The position numbers and the translations under genes were made by a program. 7,030 nucleotides of DNA from positions 1 through 7,030 of the forward strand of contig RFGD01000516.1 in the NCBI GenBank assembly GCA_003696705.1. Reading direction: 5' to 3'. The notes beneath the pieces were generated by a model. The model did not search any database, was not told the DNA's origin, and saw only the letters and a list, made by a program, of their open reading frames with translations. Positions 1-5,731 of this stretch are shown one piece after another. Each line of letters begins with the position of its first letter. Within the stretch, counting starts at the first letter, position 1. The DNA is from Alphaproteobacteria bacterium (GTDB lineage: Bacteria > Pseudomonadota > Alphaproteobacteria > Rhodobacterales > Rhodobacteraceae).

Positions 1-39
1 TCATTGTCGGTGCGGGCTTCTCATGTGGGCATGAGGACG

Positions 40-447
40 ATGAAAAGAACACGGGCGATGATTGTTGGCGCTGCGCTGGCGGGCATGGCGACCCCGGCGG
101 CGGCTGCCGACTGGGGCGCGGCCGAGGCCATCATTCAGCGCCTGATTTCCGAGGGCTACAACCAGATCCGGGTTGACCGGACCTGGCTCGGCCGCATCCA
201 GATCGAGGCCAGAGGCACCGATGGCGAGCGTGAGGTCATCGTGAACCCGCGCACCGGCGAGATTCTGCGCGACTACCTGTATCGTGACGAGGACGACGAC
301 AAGGGGTCGGACGGCGCGCAGAATCAGCGCGATGACGACTCGGATGACCACAAGGGCCATGACGGCAACGACTCGGGCGACGATCACTCCGATGACGGGG
401 GAGACGATCACTCGGATGGCGGAGACGGCGGCTCGAACGACGACTGA
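40..447 (+). CDS. Secreted PepSY-like protein with acidic Asp/His-rich tail
   Basis: A 135-residue protein read from the ATG at 40. An N-terminal signal peptide is visible: a basic start (MKRTR), a hydrophobic core, and Ala-rich residues 20-23 giving a likely cleavage before D24-W25. Residues 27-82 look like one PepSY-type domain: an amphipathic helix (AAEAIIQRLISEGY), then strands around IRVDRTWLGRIQIEARG and EREVIVNPRTGEILRDY. The remainder (83-135) is low-complexity, with 22 Asp, one Glu and four His in 53 residues, and contains two copies of an 8-residue repeat (GDDHSDDG / GDDHSDGG). PepSY domains are small extracytoplasmic modules often linked to inhibition or sensing. Metal binding by the tail is only an inference from composition. 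The start is uncertain: ATG31 and ATG58 are also in frame and none has a strong Shine-Dalgarno; 40 gives the best signal peptide. Probably co-transcribed with the membrane LuxR-like gene 41 bp downstream. Confidence 0.75.
   Translation: MKRTRAMIVGAALAGMATPAAAADWGAAEAIIQRLISEGYNQIRVDRTWLGRIQIEARGTDGEREVIVNPRTGEILRDYLYRDEDDDKGSDGAQNQRDDDSDDHKGHDGNDSGDDHSDDGGDDHSDGGDGGSNDD
376..423 (+). repeat. Two tandem 24-bp codon-aligned repeats in the acidic tail
   Basis: Units 376-399 and 400-423 match at 20 of 24 positions and share the core GACGATCACTC. They encode GDDHSDDG and GDDHSDGG. The unit is in codon phase, so copy-number change by slippage would lengthen or shorten the tail without a frameshift. 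A decayed third unit (GDGG) follows. Confidence 0.75.
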
Positions 448-469
448 AGTGAACGCGAAGAACTTCACT
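448..469. repeat. Inverted repeat AGTGAA-N10-TTCACT in the gap before the LuxR-like gene
   Basis: Perfect 6-bp arms at 448-453 and 464-469 flank a 10-bp centre, directly after the stop codon of the secreted-protein gene and 20-41 bp before the GTG start of the next gene. There is no T run, so it is not a typical intrinsic terminator. It could be an operator-like palindrome or a short intercistronic RNA hairpin. Six-base arms can arise by chance, so the functional reading is tentative. Confidence 0.35.
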
Positions 470-488
470 CGGTCAGAGGCAGGGGCAG

Positions 489-1106
489 GTGAGAGACAAG
501 GGCGCTCGGGGTATGCGTGACCTGATCATCGTGGTCGTCGTTCTGGTCATCCAGGGCGTAAGCGGCCTCTTTTTCGTGCTGGACATTCTTTCGGCACGCA
601 TCGGCATAACCACGACGCCCATAAGCTGGCAGCTTCGCGAACTTCTCGAGATCGGCGCCGCGCTCGGGCTGCTGGCGGGCTTCCTGTTCGGCGCCTACGC
701 GCTCTGGCGCATGCTTCACCGTTCGCGAAAGGCCGAGGACGCGCTGCGCCAGGCCTCGGCGGCCTTCATGGACATCCTTGACGAGAAGTTCGACGAGTGG
801 GGGCTGACGCCGGCCGAGCGCGATGTCGCGCTGTTTTCCATCAAGGGCCTGTCGACCCGAGAGATAGCCCAGTTGCGTCAGACCAGCGAAGGCACGATCA
901 AGGCGCAGGCGAACGCAATCTACCGAAAGGCGGGGGTATCGGGACGCCCGCAGCTTCTGAGCCTGTTCATCGAGGACCTGATCGACGGGAGGGTCGCGGA
1001 CGTGGCGCGTCAGGCCATCGCCGCCGGCAATGGCGACCGGTCCCGCAACGGCAACGGCGACGAGGCGCCGGCGCCTCAGCGGCGGAAACGTTCGATCAGC
1101 CGTTGA
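489..1106 (+). CDS. Membrane-anchored LuxR/GerE-type helix-turn-helix regulator
   Basis: 205 residues from a GTG start with AGAGG nine bases upstream; an ATG at 513 is an in-frame alternative that loses eight residues. Two hydrophobic helices are visible, about 11-33 (DLIIVVVVLVIQGVSGLFFV) and 51-75 (ELLEIGAALGLLAGFLFGAY), joined by a short external segment. A basic HRSRK after helix 2 places the C-terminal part in the cytoplasm. Residues about 105-160 form a GerE-like DNA-binding domain: LTPAERDVALFSIKG, LSTREIAQLRQTSEGTIKAQ, then NAIYRKAGVSGRPQLLSLF. The tail (175-205) is Gly/Asn-rich, then basic, and probably disordered. No response-receiver or autoinducer domain is present, so signal input would have to come through the membrane part or a partner. 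The obvious candidate is the secreted PepSY-like protein encoded just upstream. The target genes are unknown. The last 31 bases overlap the 3' end of the convergent pth gene. Confidence 0.85.
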   Translation: MRDKGARGMRDLIIVVVVLVIQGVSGLFFVLDILSARIGITTTPISWQLRELLEIGAALGLLAGFLFGAYALWRMLHRSRKAEDALRQASAAFMDILDEKFDEWGLTPAERDVALFSIKGLSTREIAQLRQTSEGTIKAQANAIYRKAGVSGRPQLLSLFIEDLIDGRVADVARQAIAAGNGDRSRNGNGDEAPAPQRRKRSISR

Positions 1107-1801
1107 AGGGGCGAGATCTCGGCCGGGTCTTCCCCTTGCGAATTGGCGGAGAGGTCGCGCTGGGGGGCGCGTGGGGCCGGCGTGTCCTCCTGAGGAGGCC
1201 GACGGCCAGCGGCGCCCTTTCTGGACGACTTCCCGCCCTTCGGCGACGTCCCGAGCGCGTTCATGAACGCCTGCGTGTCGCCCCGGGCGAGGGCCGGCGC
1301 TGCCCGGGCCAGGGCGTCGAGGAGCGGCTCGAGCCATTCTCCGTCGGCCTTCGCGAAGTCACCAAGGACCCAGCCGGTGACGCGGGACTTGTCGCCGGGA
1401 TGACCGATGCCGATTCGCACGCGCACGAAGTCCGGCCCGATATGCTCCTGGATCGAGCGCAATCCGTTGTGACCGGCGTGACCGCCGCCCGTCTTGACCC
1501 GAACCTTGCCGGGCGCAAGGTCCAGCTCGTCATGGAAGACGATGATGTCGCCGGGCAGGAGCTTGAAGAAGCGCGCGGCCTCGCCCACGGACTGTCCCGA
1601 GCGGTTCATGTAGGTTTCAGGCTTGAGAAGGATGACCCGTTCGCCGTCGAGCCGCCCCTCGGTCACCAGGCCCTGGAACTTCCGGCGCCAGGGCGGGAAG
1701 CCATGCGCCGCGGCAATGCGGTCGACAGCCATGAAGCCGACATTGTGCCGGTTCCGTTCGTATTTCGGGCCCGGATTTCCAAGGCCGACCAGAAGTCGCA
1801 T
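1076..1801 (-). CDS. pth: Peptidyl-tRNA hydrolase
   Basis: Releases tRNA from peptidyl-tRNAs that drop off ribosomes, in the cytoplasm. The sequence is an unmistakable Pth: the N-terminal LLVGLGNPGPKYERNRHNVGF holds Asn9 and catalytic His19 (E. coli N10 and H20). YMNRSG supplies Asn66, HDELDL supplies Asp91, and GGGHAGHNGLRS supplies Asn112, equivalent to E. coli N68, D93 and N114. At 241 residues it is longer than E. coli Pth (194). The excess is a basic, Pro/Arg/Lys-rich tail from about residue 185, ending in a more helical PLQRLIERFRR. The ATG at 1801 has an AGGAGG about ten bases upstream. It lies 126 bp downstream of rplY in the same direction, but a strong terminator sits between them, so pth may depend on readthrough or on a promoter I cannot pick out. 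Its 3' end overlaps the convergent LuxR-like gene by 31 bp. Confidence 0.97.
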   Translation of the reverse strand: MRLLVGLGNPGPKYERNRHNVGFMAVDRIAAAHGFPPWRRKFQGLVTEGRLDGERVILLKPETYMNRSGQSVGEAARFFKLLPGDIIVFHDELDLAPGKVRVKTGGGHAGHNGLRSIQEHIGPDFVRVRIGIGHPGDKSRVTGWVLGDFAKADGEWLEPLLDALARAAPALARGDTQAFMNALGTSPKGGKSSRKGAAGRRPPQEDTPAPRAPQRDLSANSQGEDPAEISPLQRLIERFRR

Positions 1802-1861
1802 GGTGCTTCCGTCCTCCTCTCACGGGCCGCCCGACGGGTGCCGTCATGGCGGTCCGAAACG

Positions 1862-1893
1862 AAAAGGCGCGGGACCCGGCATGGCCCCGCGCC
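1862..1893 (-). terminator. Intrinsic terminator of rplY, between rplY and pth
   Basis: On the minus strand a perfect 8-bp GC stem, GGCGCGGG / CCCGCGCC (1886-1893 with 1866-1873), closes a 12-base loop and runs straight into TTTTCGTTTC. The stem starts 35 bases after the rplY stop. The opposite orientation has no T tract, so it acts on minus-strand transcripts. This is the clearest terminator in the window. Confidence 0.8.
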
Positions 1894-1927
1894 GAAAGCA
1901 TCACGGCTTGCGCCGGTTCGCCAGGGC

Positions 1928-2572
1928 TCAGCCTTCCTTTTCGGCCTCTTCGCCGCCGGCCTCTGCTTCCGCCTCGGCCTCGCCCTCGGCCTCTTCCGCG
2001 GCCGCGCCGCCGCCCGGCGCCGAGATGTTCGCGATCACGAAGTCACGGTCTTCGATGACCGGCTCGGCGTCCTCGGGAAGCTCGAAGTCGGAAATGTGGA
2101 TGACATCGCCGAAATCATAGTTGGTGAGGTCGATCGAGATCTTCTCGGGGATGTGCGTGGCGGGAACGCGAAGCTCGACTTCCGGACGGACGACGACCAG
2201 CGTCCCGCCCTTGCGGATGCCCTTGCACTCTTCCTCGTTCAGGAATTCGACCGGGACGAAGACCTCGACCTTCTGCCGGCGCGACACGCGCATGAAGTCG
2301 ACGTGGATGGGCAGCCCGTTGATGACGTTGCGCTGCACCTCGCGGCAAAGGACGACGTCCTTCTGGTCACCGTGGTTCACGGTGATGAGCGTCGACAGGA
2401 AGCGCCCTGCGCGCAGCCGTTTCAGCAGTTCGTTGGCGTTCACGTTGATCATGGCCGGCGCCTTGCCGCCGCCGTAGATCACGCCCGGCACCTTGCCGGC
2501 GCGGCGCGCAGAGCGAGCGGCCCCCTTGCCGCCTTTCTCGCGCGTTTCCGCGTTGATGACGATGTCAACCAT
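1928..2572 (-). CDS. rplY: 50S ribosomal protein L25 (CTC/TL5 family)
   Basis: 214 residues. L25 binds 5S rRNA at the central protuberance of the large subunit. Residues 1-92 are the L25 domain, with RSARRAGKVPGVIYGGG and the LPIHVDFMRV strand at its end. Residues about 99-184 form the second beta domain that marks the longer CTC/TL5 form (VEVFVPVEFLNEEECKGIRKG to DRDFVIANISAP). Residues about 188-214 are an Ala/Glu-rich acidic tail, whose coding DNA (1931-2011) is a low-complexity run. I chose the ATG at 2572 because AAGGAG lies eight bases upstream and the family N-terminus MVDIVINAETREKGG begins there. The frame stays open 34 codons further up but that part does not resemble L25. A promoter lies at 2640-2668, a hairpin sits in the leader, and the gene ends in its own terminator. 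Confidence 0.97.
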   Translation of the reverse strand: MVDIVINAETREKGGKGAARSARRAGKVPGVIYGGGKAPAMINVNANELLKRLRAGRFLSTLITVNHGDQKDVVLCREVQRNVINGLPIHVDFMRVSRRQKVEVFVPVEFLNEEECKGIRKGGTLVVVRPEVELRVPATHIPEKISIDLTNYDFGDVIHISDFELPEDAEPVIEDRDFVIANISAPGGGAAAEEAEGEAEAEAEAGGEEAEKEG

Positions 2573-2582
2573 GTTCCATTCT

Positions 2583-2629
2583 CCTTGGGTCGTCGGGCCG
2601 CCGGATTCCTCCAAGGGTGTAATCCGGCG
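2583..2629 (-). promoter_or_regulatory. rplY leader hairpin with loop complementary to the ribosome binding site
   Basis: In the rplY 5' leader the minus strand forms a perfect 9-bp stem, CGCCGGATT / AATCCGGCG (2621-2629 with 2599-2607), around a 13-base loop. The loop contains CCTTGG (2611-2616), exactly complementary to CCAAGG at 2583-2588, which includes the first four bases of the AAGGAG Shine-Dalgarno. A loop-to-SD pseudoknot would therefore hide the ribosome binding site. With the predicted promoter the transcript starts only a few bases before the stem. The base complementarity is seen; a regulatory role is inferred. Autogenous translational control of rplY has been described in E. coli, but I cannot say this structure is related. 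Confidence 0.4.
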
Positions 2630-2639
2630 ATAGCCGGGT

Positions 2640-2668
2640 CCTATAGGCGAGATCGCGGCAAATGCAAA
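2640..2668 (-). promoter_or_regulatory. Sigma-70-type promoter for rplY
   Basis: Reading the minus strand, -35 is TTGCAT (2667-2662) with a 16-base spacer, or TTTGCA with 17, and -10 is TATAGG (2645-2640). Initiation would be expected near 2633, giving a leader of about 60 bases. The site is locally AT-rich within a very GC-rich region, which supports it. Confidence 0.55.
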
Positions 2669-2674
2669 GGGCAA

Positions 2675-2689
2675 ATCGCGTCCCGCGAT
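2675..2689 (-). terminator. Possible weak terminator after the lactate dehydrogenase gene
   Basis: ATCGCG-GGA-CGCGAT on the minus strand gives a 6-bp stem with a 3-base loop, followed by interrupted Ts (TTGCCCTTTGCATTTG). It lies about 50 bases after the dehydrogenase stop and just before the rplY promoter. The stem is short and the T tract broken, so it may be inefficient or incidental. Confidence 0.3.
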
Positions 2690-2740
2690 GTCGCGCCCGT
2701 GTCGCGCCTGCGTCGCCCCCGGCCGCAGACCCGGGCGGCG

Positions 2741-3904
2741 TCATTCCCAGTCGCCCGAGAAGCCTTTCGGCACCAGAAGGACGTCGCGCCCAAGGTCGGA
2801 GACGCGCTTGCGTCCGCAAAGCGCCATAGTGGTGTCAAGCTCTCGGTGGATGATCTCGAGCGCCCGCGTCACCCCCTCTTCCCCCATGGCGCCAAGGCCG
2901 TAGACGAAGGCGCGCCCGATGTAGGTGCCCCGGGCCCCCATCGCGACCGCCTTCAGGACATCCTGGCCCGAGCGTATGCCGCCGTCGAAATGGATCTCGA
3001 CCTTGTCGCCGACGGCCTCGACGATCGAGGGCAGCGCCCGGATGGAGCAGATGGCGCCGTCAAGCTGGCGTCCGCCGTGGTTCGACACGACGATGGCGTC
3101 GGCGCCGACATTGGCGGCCATGCGCGCGTCCTCGGCGTCCAGGATGCCCTTGAGGATCAGTTTGCCGCCCCACATGTCCCGCAGACGCTCGACCTTCGAC
3201 CAGTCGAGCTGGGGGTCGAACTGTTCCGCGGTCCAGGACGAGAGCGAGGACGCGTCGGTCACGCCCTTGGCATGGCCGACGATGTTTCCGAAGAAGCGCC
3301 GCCGCGTGCCCAGCATGCCAAGCCCCCAGCGGACCTTCGTCATCATGTCCAGAACGGACGACGGCGTCAGTTTCGGGGGCGCCGACAGGCCGTTCTTCAG
3401 ATCCTTGTGGCGCTGGCCGAGGATCTGCAGATCAAGCGTCAGGACAAGCGCCGAACAGCCGGCGTCCCTCGCGCGTTCGACGAGCCGTCGGACGAAGTCC
3501 TGATCGCGCATCACATAGAGCTGGAACCAGAACGGCCGGGTCGTATGGGCGGCGACATCCTCGATCGAGCAGATGGACATGGTCGAAAGGGTGAACGGCA
3601 CGCCGAAGCGCTCGGCGGCGCGGGCGGCCTTGATCTCGCCGTCGGCGCACTGCATGCCGGTCAGTCCCACGGGCGCCAGGGCGACCGGCATCGCCACGTC
3701 CTCTCCGATCATGGTCGTGCGCGTCGAGCGCCCCTCCATGTCCACGGCAACACGCTGACGCAGGTGAATCTTCTGATAGTCCGAAACGTTCTCGCGGAAG
3801 GTCTGCTCGGACCACGAGCCGCTTTCCGCATAGTCATAGAACATCCGCGGCACCCGCCGCCGGTAAAGCGACTTCAGGTCGTCAATGCAGGTGATGACGG
3901 TCAT
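2741..3904 (-). CDS. lldD: FMN-dependent alpha-hydroxy-acid (L-lactate type) dehydrogenase
   Basis: 387 residues; a full-length FMN-dependent alpha-hydroxy-acid dehydrogenase/oxidase barrel. Members oxidise a 2-hydroxy acid such as L-lactate to the 2-oxo acid and pass electrons to the respiratory chain or to oxygen. Residues aligning with the glycolate oxidase active site are present: Tyr25 (FYDYAESG), Tyr130 (FWFQLYV), Asp158 (LVLTLDL), Lys252 (LILKGI), and His276 and Arg279 in the signature SNHGGRQLDG. FMN phosphate-binding glycines are in HFDGGIRSGQD and GARGTYIGR. I chose the ATG at 3904 because AAGGGG lies six bases upstream; the frame continues 12 codons higher without family similarity. 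L-lactate is the likeliest substrate by resemblance to LldD, but residues alone do not exclude another 2-hydroxy acid. No lactate permease or LldR regulator is in view. It diverges from the ZIP gene across 118 bp. Confidence 0.88.
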   Translation of the reverse strand: MTVITCIDDLKSLYRRRVPRMFYDYAESGSWSEQTFRENVSDYQKIHLRQRVAVDMEGRSTRTTMIGEDVAMPVALAPVGLTGMQCADGEIKAARAAERFGVPFTLSTMSICSIEDVAAHTTRPFWFQLYVMRDQDFVRRLVERARDAGCSALVLTLDLQILGQRHKDLKNGLSAPPKLTPSSVLDMMTKVRWGLGMLGTRRRFFGNIVGHAKGVTDASSLSSWTAEQFDPQLDWSKVERLRDMWGGKLILKGILDAEDARMAANVGADAIVVSNHGGRQLDGAICSIRALPSIVEAVGDKVEIHFDGGIRSGQDVLKAVAMGARGTYIGRAFVYGLGAMGEEGVTRALEIIHRELDTTMALCGRKRVSDLGRDVLLVPKGFSGDWE

Positions 3905-4022
3905 GGGGAACCCCTTGCGCTTCCTTCTTTCCGGTAGCAAGCGGCCCCGTGGAATGCAAGCAAATCGGCGCGTGACATCGGCCCTTCCCTGTGGTCGTTA
4001 GAAGGCACAAAGAGAGGGACGC

Positions 4023-4805
4023 ATGGACAGCATCATCCTTTACGGATTTCTTGGGAGCCTCGTTGCCGGCGTGGCCACGGCGGTGGGCGCGCTGCCCATA
4101 TTCTTCGGACGCGGGATGTCGCGGAAGGCCTCGGATGTCCTTCTGGGCTTCTCTGCCGGGGTCATGCTTGCCGCGTCGTTCTTCTCGCTTCTCATCCCCG
4201 GGATCGAGATCGCCGAGGCGCAGTTCGGCGGCCGTGCGGCGGCGGCCGGCGTGGCCGTCATCGCCTCGCTCATGGGCTTTGCCTTTGTCCTCGGCCTCAA
4301 CGAGGCGCTGCCGCACGAGCACTTCCAGAAGGGATACGAAGGGCCGGCCGAGGAAAAGGCCGCGCTGGCCAAGGTCTGGCTGTTCGTCATTGCCATCACG
4401 ATCCACAATTTCCCCGAGGGTCTGTCGATCGGCGTGGGCTTCGGCACCGGCGACATCAAGGACGGTCTTGCGCTCATGACCGGCATCTCGCTTCAGGACA
4501 TCCCCGAGGGGCTGGCCGTCGCGGTGGCCCTTGTCGGCCGCGGCTATGACCGGCGCAAGGCCTTCTTCGTTGCGGCCATGACCGGCGCGGTCGAACCCGT
4601 GGCCGGCCTTCTGGGCGCAACCGCGGTCGCGGTGGCGTCGACGCTTCTGCCCTGGGGGCTCTGCTTTGCGGCCGGGGCGATGCTCTATGTCATCAGCCAC
4701 GAGATCATTCCCGAAACGCACCGCCACGGGCATGAACGGCTTGCGACCGTCGGCCTTGCGGTCGGCCTGGCCCTCATGATGTTTCTGGACGTCGCGCTGG
4801 GTTAG
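4023..4805 (+). CDS. ZIP-family divalent metal transporter
   Basis: 260 residues with eight predicted membrane helices (about 4-25, 37-58, 72-92, 116-138, 148-170, 180-205, 208-228 and 242-258). ZIP proteins bring Zn2+ or related divalent cations into the cytoplasm. Helix 4 carries HNFPEG (H128, N129, E132) and helix 5 carries QDIPEG (Q158, D159, E162). E191 lies in helix 6 (AVEPVAG), and H226/E227 in helix 7 (ISHEIIPE). With a constant offset of 49 these coincide with the recalled BbZIP metal-site residues H177, N178, E181, Q207, D208, E211, E240, H275 and E276, so a binuclear centre is likely. The helix 3-4 loop, often His-rich in ZIPs, is short here (PHEHFQKGYEG); a second His cluster (ETHRHGHE) follows helix 7. 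The ATG has GAGAGG five bases upstream. Metal specificity cannot be read from the sequence. I saw no Zur-like operator upstream. Confidence 0.92.
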   Translation: MDSIILYGFLGSLVAGVATAVGALPIFFGRGMSRKASDVLLGFSAGVMLAASFFSLLIPGIEIAEAQFGGRAAAAGVAVIASLMGFAFVLGLNEALPHEHFQKGYEGPAEEKAALAKVWLFVIAITIHNFPEGLSIGVGFGTGDIKDGLALMTGISLQDIPEGLAVAVALVGRGYDRRKAFFVAAMTGAVEPVAGLLGATAVAVASTLLPWGLCFAAGAMLYVISHEIIPETHRHGHERLATVGLAVGLALMMFLDVALG

Positions 4806-4817
4806 CGCTTCGGCGCT
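4804..4817. terminator. UUCG-loop hairpin between convergent ZIP and trpA genes
   Basis: AGCGC-TTCG-GCGCT gives a 5-bp GC-rich stem closed by the very stable C(UUCG)G tetraloop on the plus-strand transcript. It starts within the ZIP stop codon and fills most of the 17-bp gap to the trpA stop. Neither orientation has a T tract, so it is more likely a transcript-end stabiliser or weak bidirectional stop than a full intrinsic terminator. GCGCT recurs five times in about 45 bp here. Confidence 0.4.
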
Positions 4818-4822
4818 TGCGC

Positions 4823-5614
4823 TCAGGCGCTGTGGGCACCCTCGGCCAGGCCGCGCACGAACGACAGGACCGCCTCCGGGCTGTCGCCGCGACCGATGCG
4901 CTCGACGATGGCCGAGCCGACAACGGCGCCGTCGGCAACGCGCGCGATCTCTCTGGCCGCTTCAGGGGTCTTGATGCCGAACCCGACGACGACGGGAATT
5001 TCGGTATGGCGCTTGATGCGCGCGACCTCGGGCGCAACGGCGGCCGCATCGGCCGAGGCGGCGCCGGTGATGCCGGTGATCGACACGTAATAGAGAAACC
5101 CGGACGTGTTCTGCAGCACCTTCGGAAGACGGCGGTCGTCGGTCGTGGGCGTCGCCAGGCGGATGAAGTGGATGCCGGCCTCCATGGCGGGAATGCACAG
5201 CTCGTCATCCTCTTCCGGCGGCAGATCGACAACGATGAGCCCGTCGACGCCAAGTCGCTTCGCGTCGTCGAGGAAGCGTTCCACCCCGCGGTTGTAGATC
5301 GGGTTGTAGTAGCCCATGAGGACGATCGGCGTGGTCTCATCCTCGGCACGGAACGCCGCGACCATGTCGAGCGTGCGCTGAAGCGTCTGACCGGCGGCAA
5401 GGGCGCGCTGACCGGCGAGCTGGATGGTCGGGCCGTCCGCCATCGGGTCGGTGAAGGGGATACCAAGTTCGATGATGTCCACGCCGGCGTCCGGAAGGCC
5501 CTTCATGATCTCGAGGGACGTCTCGTAGTCCGGGTCGCCCGCCATCATGTAGGCCACGAAGGCCTTCCGTCCGTTTTCCCGAAGCTCGGCGAATCGCTTC
5601 TCGATCCGGGTCAT
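4823..5614 (-). CDS. trpA: Tryptophan synthase alpha subunit
   Basis: 263 residues (E. coli TrpA has 268). The alpha subunit cleaves indole-3-glycerol phosphate to indole and glyceraldehyde 3-phosphate and channels indole to the beta subunit TrpB. Catalytic Glu49 and Asp60 stand at the same numbers as in the enteric enzyme, within DIIELGIPFTDPMADGP. The substrate-loop Thr183 is in VSITGITGA, and the phosphate-binding glycines are in GFGIKTPEAA and AVVGSAIV. I chose the ATG at 5614 because AAGGGGGG lies upstream at proper spacing; a GTG two codons earlier would overlap that site. trpB is usually immediately upstream of trpA, but here the upstream neighbour is the divergent ychF gene, so trpA must have its own promoter. 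The only candidate I see, TTGATT-N17-CAGATG (5669-5641), has a poor -10. It is convergent with the ZIP gene. Confidence 0.97.
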   Translation of the reverse strand: MTRIEKRFAELRENGRKAFVAYMMAGDPDYETSLEIMKGLPDAGVDIIELGIPFTDPMADGPTIQLAGQRALAAGQTLQRTLDMVAAFRAEDETTPIVLMGYYNPIYNRGVERFLDDAKRLGVDGLIVVDLPPEEDDELCIPAMEAGIHFIRLATPTTDDRRLPKVLQNTSGFLYYVSITGITGAASADAAAVAPEVARIKRHTEIPVVVGFGIKTPEAAREIARVADGAVVGSAIVERIGRGDSPEAVLSFVRGLAEGAHSA

Positions 5615-5702
5615 TGGCACCCCCCTTGCGGTTTCGCCAACATCTGCGACAACGGGCGACGGAAATCAATGCGCGTTCTGGGCGTTCTCCGGCGCCGGGA
5701 CC

Positions 5703-5731
5703 TTGAAGTGGGCCGCACCAGCACATAGAAG
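5703..5731 (+). promoter_or_regulatory. Sigma-70-type promoter for ychF
   Basis: TTGAAG (5703-5708), a 17-base spacer and TAGAAG (5726-5731) match the -35 and -10 consensus at four of six positions each. Initiation near 5738 would leave a leader of about 20 bases before the ychF ATG, enough for the AAGGAG at 5745-5750. Confidence 0.5.

Noticed and set aside
1..468. A minus-strand frame encoding a Val/Ile-rich, seemingly membrane protein
   Set aside because: It is the complement of the Asp-rich tail: GAC/GAT codons read as GTC/ATC on the other strand. The plus-strand gene has a signal peptide and PepSY-like domain.
2624..2637. Alternative small hairpin CCGGC-TATC-GCCGG competing with the rplY leader stem
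   Set aside because: Its 5' arm lies upstream of the start site expected from the promoter at 2640-2668, so it would not be in the transcript.
3905..3914. GGGGAACCCC palindrome beside the lldD start
   Set aside because: The two-base centre is too small for an RNA hairpin loop, and four-base arms are too common to call an operator.
797..3937. A plus-strand open frame of over 1000 codons
   Set aside because: It runs antisense through pth, rplY and lldD, all of which have family motifs, and its Arg/Asp/His/Gly-rich product has no recognisable domain. Long antisense frames are expected at this GC content.
3972..4000. Promoter for the ZIP gene from GTGACA
   Set aside because: No acceptable -10 at 16-18 bases; the nearest TAGAAG is about 21 bases away.
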